Assembly: GCA_011009095.1 (NCBI GenBank) | Contig: VTPC01090408.1 | Span: 45,700 to 109,699, forward strand | From: Ignelater luminosus | Taxonomy: Eukaryota > Arthropoda > Insecta > Coleoptera > Elateridae | DNA length: 64,000 nucleotides | Direction of reading: 5' to 3' | Shown here: positions 48,230 through 63,429 of the stretch, one piece after another | Numbering within the stretch: position 1 is the stretch's first letter | Layout of the letters: each line of letters begins with the position of its first letter | The notes under the pieces: model-generated | What the model was told of the DNA's origin: nothing | Seen by the model: only the letters and a program-made list of their open reading frames with translations | Database searches by the model: none | Translations under genes and position numbers: made by a program

Positions 48230-51200
48230 TTTAAATTCATCTTTTATAACAATTGACAGGAATAACTAAAAATTGATGTTTTGAAAAACAACCGAACTGA
48301 GACTAACTTGTAATTAAAGGTCACTTCGTTATTTGTATTGTAAAGAATTTCTAAGTGACCAGTTTTTCTCGTGCACACACCTTCTATCTTATTTCAAAAG
48401 ATCTACGTACACGTAGAAGCTTGACTATGTCAGCCCGTCAGATAACTCGGTTGAATTACTTCTATTTCTGTACATTTTTGGTGGATATTGTGAGGGTTCT
48501 ACTCCTCTTCAGCCGGAATGGTATATAATAAGTTTTGGGAATTGTAACATTGTGGCTTGTTTGACGGCAGGATGCACTATTGATCCGTGGAAAATACTAT
48601 GCCGGCATTTGTTTCCACTACTAAAGAAAAACCTTAGTGAGAATGTTGGATGCAGGTTTTAAAGGTGTATGAAGAGTCGAACGATGTTCAGACAGTGCTT
48701 CAGTTCGTCGCTTCATCTCGGCGTGGGAGTGAAGATGATTTTGAGTTAGATGGCAAAAGGTGAAAGTTGAAAGCGTGAGCTTCATAATTCCAAGTGGATA
48801 TCTGTTTGATCTAATTTAGCTGTTTTGGTGTAAGTGCTAGTTTTTTGTTGGTTTGGTTTAATTCTCCACGTTTGGAACCAAGTCTCCAATCGTCGTACTT
48901 CGAACCAATAGGGTTCATACATGAATTTAGGAAAAACCTTATGAAAATTTCATAAAAATCGCTCTAAACTATTATGTCGATTGACAAGTGAAAATCTGTT
49001 TAATGTGAATGTAATCTAATAAATCTTCATGCTTTATAGTTTCTTCCAAAATGTATTGGTTAAAAGTTATTTGTTTGAAATTGTTTGTTTCTTATATAGT
49101 CTATGCGATCTTTGAGTTTGCGTTATAGATTTGTTTGCTTTAAAATCCTCGACGCTTTACACGAAGTATTTTTGACGTCTTGGTTCAAAACAAACTAGTA
49201 CCGTTGGCCAAAGAAGAACATTTTTCATTGTTACAGTTAGCACAAATAATGTTTGAAAGTTTCTAAGTTTCTTTGAGGAGACCAGATGGTTCTCAAGATT
49301 CTTGAGCCATTAGGGTAAGATAATAATCGATTGGAATTATTTTATTATTTATTATTTTCTGTCGATCCATGATCCAAATGTAAACTCTGATTGTTTCTGT
49401 TTGGACAACTTTTCATATAATATTTAGGAATAGACATCAGCCTGATGGTTGCAATGTTGTTCAAAATCTGCGAGACTTCAAGTAAGTTTGTTTATCATTA
49501 AGGTATACACCCTGTATAATGTTTTAAAATGTATCTTGTTATACTACGTTAATTACTTTTAAAAATCGAGCAACAAGCTTGGAATCTCAACATGCGGAAT
49601 ATTAAAATAAAGATAAATAAATGAATAAATAAAAACGAATTTCTCACGCGTAAGTAAAAAATCTACTTTACGTTATTTCTGTTATAATTCTCAAAGTGGA
49701 AATTATAATCAAATTAGAGAATTTTCGCATTTAACCTCAAAACAGGCTTTTAAACTTCATCAAAATTACTAAAAAGCATTAAAACTGCTTTTCACCTAAA
49801 ATTTCGGGTATGTTGATGTGCTTGAAACCGTGATGTCATTAAAAAGCCAAATCATCCGGATTTTATAAAGAGACTAGAGAGCAATAAAAAGCAATAGATT
49901 TGTTTTTAATTAAGATAAAACAGGATGATTTAAGTTTACAACAATTTTACTGCTAATCTAAATATTTATCTTCGCGTAAAATGAACAAAGCAGAGAAAGT
50001 GTTTCTCGTCAAGGGTGGGTTAGTAATTGCACAATGTAATTTATTATTGTGGAAAGTATAACGAGCACCTTTGTTAACGTTTTTTTTTAAATGAATTTTA
50101 TTCAAAGTAATAATGACATGCAATAAACATAAGTTTTACGTATTATCTAAAACCTCGGGAAATTTTATGTTAATTAGCTAACAACACCTGGGAAAAGTCG
50201 ATATTAGATAACAAAAAGTTTGTTAACAAGGACATAGTACACAAAAAGTATAGGGATTTATTGTTGACGCAAGTAAGTACACACATTATGAAATATTTAT
50301 GTATACAAAGTGCTCAATATGAAACTAAATCTCGTGTAGGTAGACAAGGAAAATTGCAAAGTTCGCAAAGGTAATTTTGACTTAATAATCTAGTATTTCC
50401 AATATTATTCCCAAGTTTTAAAAATGCTACTCTATATGATTTAGTATGCTATCAAAGTCAACTATCGCAGAATCAATGCGGCTTAGCTATGGGCGCTACA
50501 AGGTTGGTACTTTTTGTCGTCTGTGTTTTGCAATATTCTATGTTTTTCCTTCGAGAGTTTAATTTTACATAATAAATGTTTTGCTGTTATCAAGAATTAA
50601 TTATTAATATTTGATGGATTAGTGAACACTTCAAAAGTGGAAGGCCAAAACTCTCAAGACCACTCCCCCATTAGTCTACTGATGATATTTTTTAAACGAC
50701 AATGAGCGAATCTATGAAAGGAATAAGAACTCAACGAGATGAGGATTATCACAAATAAAGTTCGAGGACTTAAATACACTGAGAACTACTTCCAATGAGC
50801 TGAGAGCCTTTTTGAGCATTATTGAGTTCTACTTCCTTATTAATTCTACAATCATTTCCTCAAAGAAACAACTTGTAAAAGTAAATATTTTAAATCTTTT
50901 CACATTTTGTTTGTCACTAATTTACGTCCAATTTTATTAAGATGTTTTACTATAGTTCAGTTGGACTCAGGAAATTGAATTCTTCAAAATGACAATGACC
51001 CAAATATTGCAGACGAAGTAGATTTGGGAAACCAAAAACTTTTCTCAACACTTTGAAACCCAATAAAATCTTGATAGGCGACTATAAAATTACAGCACCG
51101 TGGGAAACATATTTCAACTATATCTTTTCCTTTCAGCAGTGTACTTGTATATTACTGTACGAAATCTCAGAGCTGTTTGTTGTGATTCCTTAAAATTTTC

Positions 51201-53700
51201 AAATTATAACAGAAATGTATTTTTAGAATTTGTTCCATGTAGAAACTTGAAGAGTATTTAAATTGTTTCGATTTTTTAATTTGTCAAGAAATGTAAATCG
51301 TTTGATTTCGAATAGTAAGAATAACTTTCGATATTTTATTCGACTTGATAATCAATAAAGAGAAAGAAACTTTTGAAGACACCGCGTTTAATAAATTAAA
51401 TCAAAATTCTAATAAACCTAAAATTCCAATAGCCGCCGTAACATTAAAACTCGAGAATTTATTGGAGGTTTGATTACCAAACACTCTAAATTTTCATGCA
51501 GATAAACGTCTAGACCTGATGTGGTTTCATATAAATTTCCGGTGACTTACGGTATGGAAGATGTAAGTTATTTGAAGCTGAAAAGTAGCTCCGAGAAGTT
51601 GGTTTTTTAATGCATATTTCAAGTAAATTCCGTGATATTTTTTTAATGTTTCCGCTAGCTTTGCCAAATTTATTTCTAGCTTGTTTTCCCGCGTATATCA
51701 TGTATTTCGGCAAAAGAGTTCGTATTTTTCGAGGTTTCCACCCTTCTCGGACTGTCCGCGCCGGATGTAAGTTACATCTGTAACCCTCTCAGGATTTCAA
51801 AGAAAGACTAATTCGCATAAACCAAACCCGGCGTAAGGTTCTTAAAAAACGCCTCCTAAGATTTGCGAGTTCTTTTTTTCGATTAGAGCGAAATAACTTG
51901 ATTCGAGATGCGCAGGGTGGATGTTTAAAGGTAGAATTCGAACATCAATAAATCACTTCAAGTTTTATTAATACAATTGGCGCCGAAAAACGTCTTTTGC
52001 TGCAGTTATATTGGCCTCATTATAATATCAAAAAGTATTCTGTAGAACTCGAAAAAGTTTGAGGGAGTTTAAAATTGCGAAGCTATTATTTGCTTTTTTC
52101 GTTTTGAAAGTTGAACGTAAACTTGATTGCAGCGGAGTTAATAAGAACCGTACTTCACACATTCTGCTATCGTATCGGAAACAACCATCGATCGAACTTT
52201 TGTCAGATCAACTTCCAGCAAAGAACTGAGGATGTGGAACTTGAGTGGAAATCAAGCCAACCATAAAATGTATTTCTTACAAATAGCACGAGAACAATTT
52301 ATCAAAATTGAACGTCTAAACCTTTTTGCTATCGGTAGTTTCAATATCCACTACACGGGAGGTTTTATTTGTTGCTTTTATTTAGAGAAAAATAAGCGAT
52401 CAACCGTCCAGCCGAGCATCCATCAGTAAACAGGTACTACTAAATGCGATTCTATATAACTTTGGATTGCTTTTCCATATGAAAATCCGGGTCCTAACGC
52501 CGTGAACATACAACTCGATATCCCGCATTTATATGTCAATAAAAGAATAAATCCGAATTTAGGGAGCGTAGAATTTTTTAAGAATCGGAAGGGAGTAAAG
52601 TGGCGCAATGTACAATCCGTTTCTAATGGCGACGGCGGCAGCTATTAGTATTTTAGGATTATATTGGCCATCGTCACCCCGGGTCAGTCAAACCCATGCT
52701 TTGTATCGATTACAGCCATAGGCCATGTCAGCGCTATCAGTATTATAAATGAGTTGCGATCTCATCGCTGTACGTATTCAAGCGAAAACCAAGATCTCCT
52801 GGCCGCCCCTTGAGGAAGATACTTTCCGATATCCAAACATTATTACAGCTATATCTTCTGTCACATTCTGAAAATAGAAGTTTCTCTGCCATCACGTGCG
52901 ACGCCTTTCGGAAACTATGAATGGTTTTCGATGGACACGAGTTTTCAAGGATACATTTTCCACACGTTGTATCATCGACGCTGCTTTCTGATAACTAGAA
53001 TCATCGTAATTGCAGTTTCCTCGTAAAGTTCTAAATTGCAGCGGGATGTGTTAAAGTAAAGTGAACTATAAAATCATTTCTCGGTTGCTTGGGCACATTT
53101 ACCCAGAATGCTTATCCAGACGGGCGATTTTAACTGTTTATGTGGGCAGTGGTTTACACGTAACGATAACTTTTATAAAATAACTGGCAGCTGCTTGATC
53201 CTCAAGATTTGCACTCTCGTTAATGGCTACCATTTTCGGTATCTTGCCCTATTCAAAAGATTAACTAAGACTTAACTCCAGTCATTTTGCTTGCTGAATT
53301 CTCCGACTTTCTCGGTTTATATTGTAAAAACGTCTGCTATTTTAATATCTCTTTCGGTTTATTACGAATGTTCAACTTTTCTAAAAATTGCGACAATCGT
53401 AAAGTGAAAATAAAGAAAAACTTAAGATTGAAAAACAAATATTTCAGACCCTTCGAAGTATTTTAAGTAAAATCTAAATTCTTTCTGTGAAATACGTGTC
53501 GAAATAAATTTCGTGTTTTAATTTTGTTTTTACGGGATTTTCTAGATTAAAGTGTTATGAATTTTTAAATTCATGTCAATATGAAAAGCTTGTTGGAAAT
53601 ATCTAATTGTTTTTAGATTAAATTTTACATCATCATTGTTATAGTGTTACAACTTTATTATTATATTCTAGCGATTACAGCAGAGGCGTACTGACCCAAC
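48230..53700. other. Long stretch without a recognised gene
   Basis: No protein domain was found on either strand. The motif ACCCTGTATA occurs at 49509-49518. The subregion at about 51510-53230 is less AT-rich than its flanks and includes unique-looking, non-repetitive sequence. It could hold non-coding regulatory sequence or undetected short exons of the minus-strand PDZRN gene, but I cannot show either. Confidence 0.45.
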
Positions 53701-55660
53701 AAGTTTCAATATCGCAGTTTTTTTTAAACAACAGATTGAATAAAAAGAGAATGAAAACGGTTCAACTCCTTTCTCTACGAGCTGTAAAGCTTATCTGTCT
53801 CATTTTTTCATTTAATTTGTTTTTATCATTTGTCAAAAGAATTAAAGTGAAAGAACAGTTGAATAACATTGTGAAACAGCACCTGGTGGTTGAGATAAAT
53901 ATTAGAGACCAATATAAATTGGAAGAAAAAAACATGTGTGCAACAAGATAGAAGATAAAATTACAATTATGAAGAATAAGAATACAAGGAGGAAAAAAAT
54001 TAAGAAAGAAAGGGAATTGCAACAAGGAAGGTTCAAGTTAGCTACCGTAAGGTAGAAATAGATCTGAAAGTATAGATTTGAAATAGTGTGCTCCAAAAAC
54101 CAGAAGAGAGCCAAAATCAAAACAATAAAATTGCAACGGGAAGAATCTGCAATGATGGACAAGTTTAATTGGGAAAGATAGTGAGAACACTAAGAATTAT
54201 ATTTAGACATGTAAGCAGTAAAAAATCAAATACTGGCTATGTTTTTACTGGATAGGTAATCTATAAGAAGAGGAAGTGATTACTACAGAGACAACAGAGC
54301 CACATTATAATCAAATCAAAACTAAAGAAAGAATAAGAATGTTCAAACTAAAGGAAGAAGTTAGTTAAGAGATAACACGAACTTAGAAGAGTGTCATTAC
54401 TGGATGAGGCTACACAATCATGTGGTTGATGATGGAAATCAAGGAAAAGAAAATCAAATGCCAGAAATACTTCAAGGAAGTAACCGAGCATGCATATTCA
54501 GGGGACAAAAGTTAACGAGCTGGTCAAAAAGACTAGAAAAGAATTTTGAAATAAATCAAAAATTGTTCTATAAAATACCAAATGGTTTAAGAAGAGAAAG
54601 AAAGTTCAATTACAGTATCTAAAAGATGAACATAATTTTTTAACGAAGATGACGGTAATAAGAAGATAAACAGAATGAAACAATCTGATTGACTCAGTAG
54701 CTTGGAGTAACAAGAAAAAGAGATTTGTAACATAGCTTGAGATAAAGAATTAGTGCCAGAAGACGGGATGCAGTGATTGTGCCAATTTTGAAAAAGAGAC
54801 AGCAGAATACACTCGAACTATAGAAGAGTATCGCTACTAAGTACTGCAGTTAAGGTCTACGAAAGTATAATAAAAAAAGTGAGAGGGACATAGAGTGGAT
54901 CCAAAGCAAAATATCGCACCTGGTATCATATTTTCTCCTTGAGACAGATCTTAGAAAAAATGATAAGATATAGGAAGATATACTCAAACTTTGTAAACTT
55001 GAAACAAGCATTCTATAGCTATTAGAGTCAAGGTCAGAACTACAGGAAAGTCTAGAGAAGAGAAACATAAGCGCCAAGATTAATAGCGGTACCAAAGTCA
55101 TTATATAAAAACACTAATAATTGGAGAGATTTTTGACAGAAGACAGGTTACGACAAGGAAGTATTTCGTAAACCATCTTGTATGATATCAAGGAACTTAG
55201 AAATAACTGCAGCTAAAGCAAAACCGATGATATTTTCCAATCGAATGGGTTACAAGTAGAATAAGTTACATCACTTAGGAAATTAGGATTGACATTGAAA
55301 GCAAAGAAAAGCTAGACGTAGAGATCCAAAGCAAAGTACAGGTAACATCAGAATTGTACTATAGCCCGAGGCAATCATTTATAAATCAAGAATATGCGAA
55401 TGTGAAACGTAGGTATTTATTAGAGTCCAACAATCAAGATTAATTGTCGCAGAAATGAAGCATTTAAGAAGAAAACTGGGAATCATGCATTTGGGCAAAA
55501 TGAAGAATGAAGAGATGAGGGAAATGTCTCAATAAAGTGAATTTTGAAAATGATACAACAACGGTTACTGAGATGGTTTGGTCAAGATCAAAACGCAAAA
55601 AACAATAATTGCATTACAGCTATTTTAAGGTTATCAATAAGTTGATATTATAGAAAACAT
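53700..55660 (+). mobile_element. LINE remnant, plus strand, heavily decayed
   Basis: Frame-broken pieces of a non-LTR reverse transcriptase occur in order. An upstream segment reads KNFEINQKLFYK (about 54540-54575). Next are NYRRVSLLSTAVKVYESIIK (about 54815-54875) and QILEKMIRYRKIYSNFVNLK followed by QAF (about 54945-55013), which corresponds to the FIDLEKAFD palm motif. A later TEDRLRQGSIS segment (about 55137-55165) corresponds to G.RQGC.LSP. The tail QQRLLRWFGQDQN (about 55557-55595) matches the usual ..LRWFGHV end. The extreme purine bias of the plus strand and the many stops indicate an old copy. Ends are approximate. Confidence 0.72.
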
Positions 55661-56690
55661 AAAATAAAGAAGAGTTAGAGTTTTGGAATATTGGAAACTA
55701 GACTAAAAAGACCCTTACAATGGATAATTTGCTTACTGCGTGCAAATGAGCTTCCCTTCAGGCACTTATTTCAACATCTCGATGGGCAAACTACTGGTCC
55801 TAAAGGATTCTCTGGGCCAATAGGAAACCAACTTGAAAATTATGAAGATATGGAAATTATAAATTATAAAAAAATTGAATTGTAGCTGCCGCAAGTTAAT
55901 TTTGAGGGTTTAAGTACGGACCAGAAGTACCTACTTGCTCGAAATTTGTCAAGCGGCATATTTTCCCAAGACTTAGCAAAAACGAACCCAGAAAAAATCG
56001 CCCACTTTCTTTGGCTAACAACAACAAACAGAATTTTGCGTTTATATGTGTCCTGCAAAACCCTTCCTCCAAATTTACAAGTTTTTGTTGAAGATGTTAT
56101 TAAAATTTATAATCATACGTGGTCCAACATCAAAATAAAACGTTCTTGTAAGGATGGATCTATTCATTCTTGACAAATGATTAAATGTTTCAGGTACCTC
56201 AAAAAAGAATACTACAAAGACATCATCGATCCAGTCATTCAAAAAATGCCTTTTTTGGCCATCATGAAAATATTCTTTTGGCATTGATAATTGATTCTCG
56301 GCGATATATGAGAGAACTTGAGCTTAGGAAGATAATTGAGGCTAGATTCAAGCTTAATAAAAGTCTTAAGAGATTTGAAGTTCCTTCCCTTAACTTTGAA
56401 GCTTCTGAGTATATAGATTTAATAAATTGGAATAATTGTAAACTGACGGAACTTCTTGTCTTGTGGGACTTATCTGACGAAGAAGTGAAGAAAATAGTAC
56501 AAACCGGAGAAACATCTGATTGTCTATGTTTTCTTGTCATACTCAGGCATTGGAAAGGTGCGTCAAGGTTGTTACGGAAGCCGTATCAGTCGTGTCTAGA
56601 TCTGAAGCTAGAGATGGTTTTATCTCGGGATTTCGCAATTTTATGCCAAAGTTTAACACTAGAAAGGACTATAAGCCCTTAGGCTGAATA
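55660..56690 (+). pseudogene. Broken copy of a second uncharacterised repetitive arthropod protein family
   Basis: The segment LETRLKRPLQW (about 55691-55730) is followed by ANELPFRHLFQHLDGQTTGP and KGFSGPIGNQL. After a stop come STDQKYLL, SSGIFSQDLAKTNPEKIAHF, LWLTTTNRILRLYVS (to about 56055) and IKIKRSCKDGSIHS. In other frames follow IIDPVIQK, HHENILLALIIDSRRYMREL (56245-56310), YIDLINWNN, and a C-terminus TQALERCVKVVTEA with SRSEARDGF (about 56543-56620). I recall these blocks, in this order, from uncharacterised proteins repeated in many arthropod genomes; no function is assigned to my knowledge. Stops and at least three frame changes make this copy non-functional. It directly abuts the LINE remnant on its left, and the upstream part of the protein is missing. 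Confidence 0.65.
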
Positions 56691-56699
56691 GCTAATATA

Positions 56700-59600
56700 A
56701 CAAAGTGTGGGAGGGGAGGTATGTAGGTATTAATATAAGCTAAGCCTTTTTTACTCTTAGTTACTTTGTATTTAAATTGTAAAACTTTGACGCCCGGAAA
56801 ACGAATGAATTAACATAAAAGTTTTTTACTAGCAGTTTAGGCATCCAAAAAGGAAAACAAATTTCACTGTTACACATCAAAGCAAAAAAGTTTTATTTTC
56901 ACCGTATGGTTAAGTTCCACTCTACTGTACTCTCCTATGTTTTGTCGTTCATTCTTCACTTCTGTACTGTTGGAATAAGATTCTTGATCACTTTGTTTAT
57001 CAGACTTCAGATCTTTGTGTTGATTTTGAGTGAAACTCTATTTTCCAAGCCACCTATCTATTTGTTATAGATATTTTTAGTTGAATTTGTGTTCAGTGAC
57101 ACTAATTAATTGTTTTCGATGTATGTGCTAAAGCTATAATACTTTTGCAAAGCATAATTAATAATCAAGATTTTCTGGTTTAATGGATAACAGAGATTAG
57201 TGTATTAGATTCTTCCCGACTGTTTTAATTATTCTCTGCGGATCTTCTTGCGAATTTCATCGTGTTTACTGTTGTCACCAGAGTTTCCAAAATCTGTCGC
57301 AGACCATGAACCTAAGCATTTCTTGTACTCAATTCAAGAAACATTAGGTATCAATGGTACCCACTGAGAAAAAAAGGTTTGGGCATGCCGAAGACTCTTT
57401 TTGCTAACCATTTATTATTCCAAACCTCCTAGCCCTTTATAAAAGCGTCCCGAAAATTAGACTGTTCATTTCTATGTTATGTTCAGTTTTTCATTTGTGA
57501 TTTTATTGGAACCAAATAAGTGTCTATTACGTAGCGATTTTGACATTTTGCATAACGCCATCATATCCAGGGTTAGCATTTAACCCATTGGTTTTAGTTA
57601 ATTTATTATTTCCGATTGAACGAATCTTAGAAATCTAAAAAAAGAACCCATAAGATCAAAACTTGTTTGAAGTAACAACTTCACATTTTCTTTTTGTCAG
57701 CTCAAAATCAGGACTAAAGACAACCTTGGGATTAAAATTCAATGTTGAACGAAGTTATTGCAGTTCTAATTTAGTATTTTTCAATATCTTTTGATATACA
57801 GTCCCTAATGCATAAATTAGAAACGATGGCTAGTTGACTATCAAGGTAAGTTATTACGATACGACAACTTGCAAAATAAGGTTTTGGACATTATCAATGT
57901 TGTGACTTCAAAATCACCAGCAGTGCGGCTAGAACTACAGGAAACGCTAAAAGAATGATGTTCATTTAATTCGTCTTTGTAAAATTAAAGAGTTACACCA
58001 AATCATAACTAATGAGCTGGTTTACAATTTCATTTCAATGTATACAGTCTGGCCGGTATACGTTTATGAATCTCTTTGTTTTGTCTCGCTTTTCTGCATT
58101 TTAAAAATAAGAAAATAATTGCCGGCGTAAAGGTGCCGACCAAGCAGGTTGCGTTGTCAAGAGAAAGAAGGATAAATTTAAGATGAATACCAGTCAGGTG
58201 AACTCAATTGTGAAAGTTAGGGACCTTGTTTGCTATTTTAAAGTATTTCTATGTTGTGTAACAAGTATCGCTGATCGCAGTTCATTGAAATGGGTAATTG
58301 TAAATTTGAGTTTTATGAATCGTTATAGTTTTTTTTATTTCTTAATTTTGCAAAAATAGTTTATAGTAAAGGATTTAGATTGTCATTGTGTTTAGCGAAA
58401 AAATCTTAATTGATGTAAGCTCTCAGTGCTATGTTTGATGGACATCGCAAAGGTAAAGAAATCAAGTTAAGATTTTTTTGTAGAAAATAGTCCAAGAGTG
58501 AATTTCACGTGTATAGAGATACAGCATGAAACAAAAAATACTGTATTTTGCTATAAGAGAACGGAATTAGATTCGAAAGGATATAAACCGGAACGAATAA
58601 AATTTCGTTTCTGAGAAACTCAGTTGAAACAAATTTTTGTGCTCTGTTAAAGATTTCCGTCCGATACATTTTGTGAAGTCAAAATAATCTTTTTTTAACA
58701 TCAACAATAATATAGTTTGCGTGGATATAAAATAAAGAAAGAAAAGGTGAAGATTAGTTTAAAGAAATTTCAAAAGTAAGATTCCTGTTCAGTTTTAATG
58801 GAATTTCAGTGCTGATTCCCTCTGAACATTTCTCAAATTTAATTTTGTTTTAATTTCATTTGTCTTACGTCATCAGTGCTTTTAAGACATTGTAAGGATA
58901 GTTCAGTTCTAGTAATTCCTTTTCCCGAGAAAAAAAATTTTGAAAATTACTGAACAAAAAAATCTGTTCCAAATAATTTTCAATGAGATGTTTAGATATT
59001 TAGGTTACTTCTTATCATCTTTGACAGTGATCTGCTAAATATTCGACAGAACGCCACTATCAATTACGTTAATTCGTAAGCCCTCCACATCCTACTAGGC
59101 ACAGCTACTAAAAGTGACTAGTTGCGGCATGGCTTTGTGATTATTCCTAATTTAAATTCCAACTACTGCCAGCTGAACTCTACGGAAATTGTTCAGATGC
59201 ATTCACGCACTATAATGTAGTAGAAGTTAGGAGAACGAAAACATCAAACACGTTGAATATACTCGACTTTGATCCTACCAATTTTTATTTTAACAAACAC
59301 AATGCTTTAATAAACTAAAAGCGTGGAAATAATACTAAATTTTTATAACTTTCTTAAAAAGTTCATTACGAAGCGGAATTGGATCCAACATTAGGAACCT
59401 TTTTAGCACTTCTAATTTAAGAATAAGTTGTTTCTGCAGGGGAGATGCAAAGAACTTCCTATAAGGGTGGCGCTTATTTTTTGTACCTTTTTTTTCATTC
59501 TGCTTTCCCAGCCAGCTAATAAATCAAGCTTTTTTCGTGCAGCATAAATAGTAATTAACTACGAGGGATGGAAAAGAAAATATAACTACTTTAAAGTAGT

Positions 59601-61320
59601 GTATTATTTTAAGTTTTTCTTGAAATCCATTAAAACTTCAAGTCTTTACTTTGCCGTGTTCGTTACAAGTTAACTTTCGTGCTTGCCGTTGAAAAGATTA
59701 TTTTATGTTTCATTATAATAATATAAAACGAGAAGCATCGCTTCAAAAAATAATAAACATTTTATTACATATTTTTTTTGTATCTCTACATATTTATACA
59801 AAAATATACATTTCCTGGTCTGGATAAATCCAAATGGTGGTTTATCTCACCCGAAATGGAGTTGATGCGAATAAAATAAATAATGGAAGAACTCACCCGT
59901 CTTCTCTTGAATGTATTCAAGAACGTGTTGCTGAACACAGTGCCACATGTTTCGACAACGTAATTAAATTGTCATCATCAGGAAGTATCGAAGTAAACAG
60001 TTCTAGAAAACGTTTTTTACTTATACGGTACATTGAAGAAAACACAATTAATTTTTTTATAAGGGATTTGGAAAACAGCGCAATATTTTGTTGGCAATTA
60101 AAATATCAAAATTAAAATTAAAATCATACAACGCGCAAATACGTTTGAAAGCGTAGTTATGTATTTCGGTCATTCAGATTCATGATCTGAAAGCGCGATT
60201 ATTGCAACCCCAATCATTGCATTGTGGATTAGTTAGACCAAAATTAAACAGTCCTAGAGAGAGTAATTCTGAAATAAATTTTCACAAAAACGCCATACGT
60301 ACGTATAATGTAAATCAATAGAATTCATTATGAAATATAAGTGCGCGTAGTGCCTGATTTTATAGAAATGCAAAATTTAATTATTTGATTACAATAATGG
60401 CATGATTATAACTAGATTTTTCTTCTTTTCTCTACAGTATTTACTAAAAAAAGCAAAACAAAATTGTTAATAGGATTATGACATTGGTTATGCAAAGTAG
60501 TTTGGAAAACCAAGTGCAAAAGGGATCAAAGGGGGTTCGTTTATAATTATAACAAACCTGTGTTTTACCGATTGACCTATTTTATTCTAAAAATTCTTGT
60601 TTTTGAGGTTAAATGTAACATACAAATTGTTCTCTCCAATTTGCATGATCGTAATTGGAATCGACCTTGAGTCGAAAAAATGTAATTACTAACATTATTT
60701 CTTCCACGCCAGCGACAATAAATTAACTCAACAGATGCAGTAGGCATTTTAGAATTACCAGAGAATTTATCTAACCGTTTTAATGTGCATCATAATATAA
60801 GTATTTAATGGTCTCGTTTTTCTTTATTGTTGAATATGTTCTAAACTGAAATAGAGAAAACAAAAAAATGTTTTTTATTTCTACAACACATAATTCTCTT
60901 TCAGCACGAAAAATTTCACACAACAAAATGCGCGGATCTAGAATAAAATATTTCTTTTGAATTGTTATTAAATCTATTAAACAGCTAATGATTTGTATCT
61001 GGCAAATAGTTACGTGGAATTTAATAAAAATAATTCTTTTCGAGCCGTCAATTTTATTATTGTACAGTAAGTTACAATTATTGTACTCTATTGAGATATC
61101 TATAATTTTTTATAGCATATTTTGGAAGTGGTCACACTCCACTTTTTAGAGATTCTAAAAAACTCATTAATTCTGAGGACTTCTAAAAATCCGATTTTAC
61201 TTGAAAACGGCACATCCCATGAAAAAGATATAGCAGGAGATACTACATCTAGTTTCACTAAAATCTAGCCACTAGTATAATACAGAACAAAAAAGTCATA
61301 AGACTCCAGTAAAATCAATT
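56700..61320. other. Long stretch without a recognised gene
   Basis: AT-rich throughout. The longest frame, 59834-60115 on the plus strand (93 codons), has ordinary amino-acid composition but no family resemblance, no adjacent splice-linked exon and no repeat signature. I do not call it a gene. Confidence 0.5.
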
Positions 61321-61332
61321 ATTGCCATAGAT

Positions 61333-62873
<1,541 letters not shown>

Positions 62874-63054
62874 CCATAGATAGTGGATTCCGGAGTAGAT
62901 TAAAAAGAGAACTGCAACTGCAAATTCTTCTTTGAAGGGTAACACTCAGGAATAGTTATTTTGATTTTTTCTTCTTTTGATAAGTTCCTTTTTGTTAATG
63001 AAAGATAAACAATTAAGCTATCTAAACTTTCATAAATATAATTTTAAATTAACC

Positions 63055-63265
63055 CTATAAATCGACGTGTATATTTTTAGATCTTCATTGTTGCCAATAA
63101 TATTTACCTTATTTAACTTTTTATAAACTTAATCTGAAATTATGTACTTTAAATCGACGTGAACGGTTTCAAATCTCAACACCAAGCCACAATATCAACT
63201 TCATCTAAACTTTTATAACTTCTTAAATCGATGCGAACAGTTTCAAATCTCAACAATCAGCGACC
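63055..63265. repeat. Three imperfect tandem copies next to a LINE end
   Basis: The phrase TAAATCGA(C/T)G(T/C)G(A/T)A recurs at about 63057, 63150 and 63223, the last two followed by (G/A)GTTTCAAATCTCAACA. It lies just beyond the C-terminal coding remnant of the minus-strand LINE, so it is probably that element's 3' untranslated region. Confidence 0.5.
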
Positions 63266-63429
63266 GAACTAACTTATTGCCCTGTAATATTTTTAATAAT
63301 AATAATTCTTCAAAACAAATAATTTTACACAGCTATTGCAAAAATCTATTTATAACTGTTGGATAAGTTTTGTCACTTTTAGAAATGTTAACACTCGCTT
63401 TAAGTTTTTACTTTGATTGAAGGTTTTGT

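Noticed and set aside
59834-60115. A 93-codon frame with plausible composition
   Set aside because: No family resemblance, no splice-linked neighbours and no repeat signature; length alone is not enough in 64 kb of AT-rich DNA.
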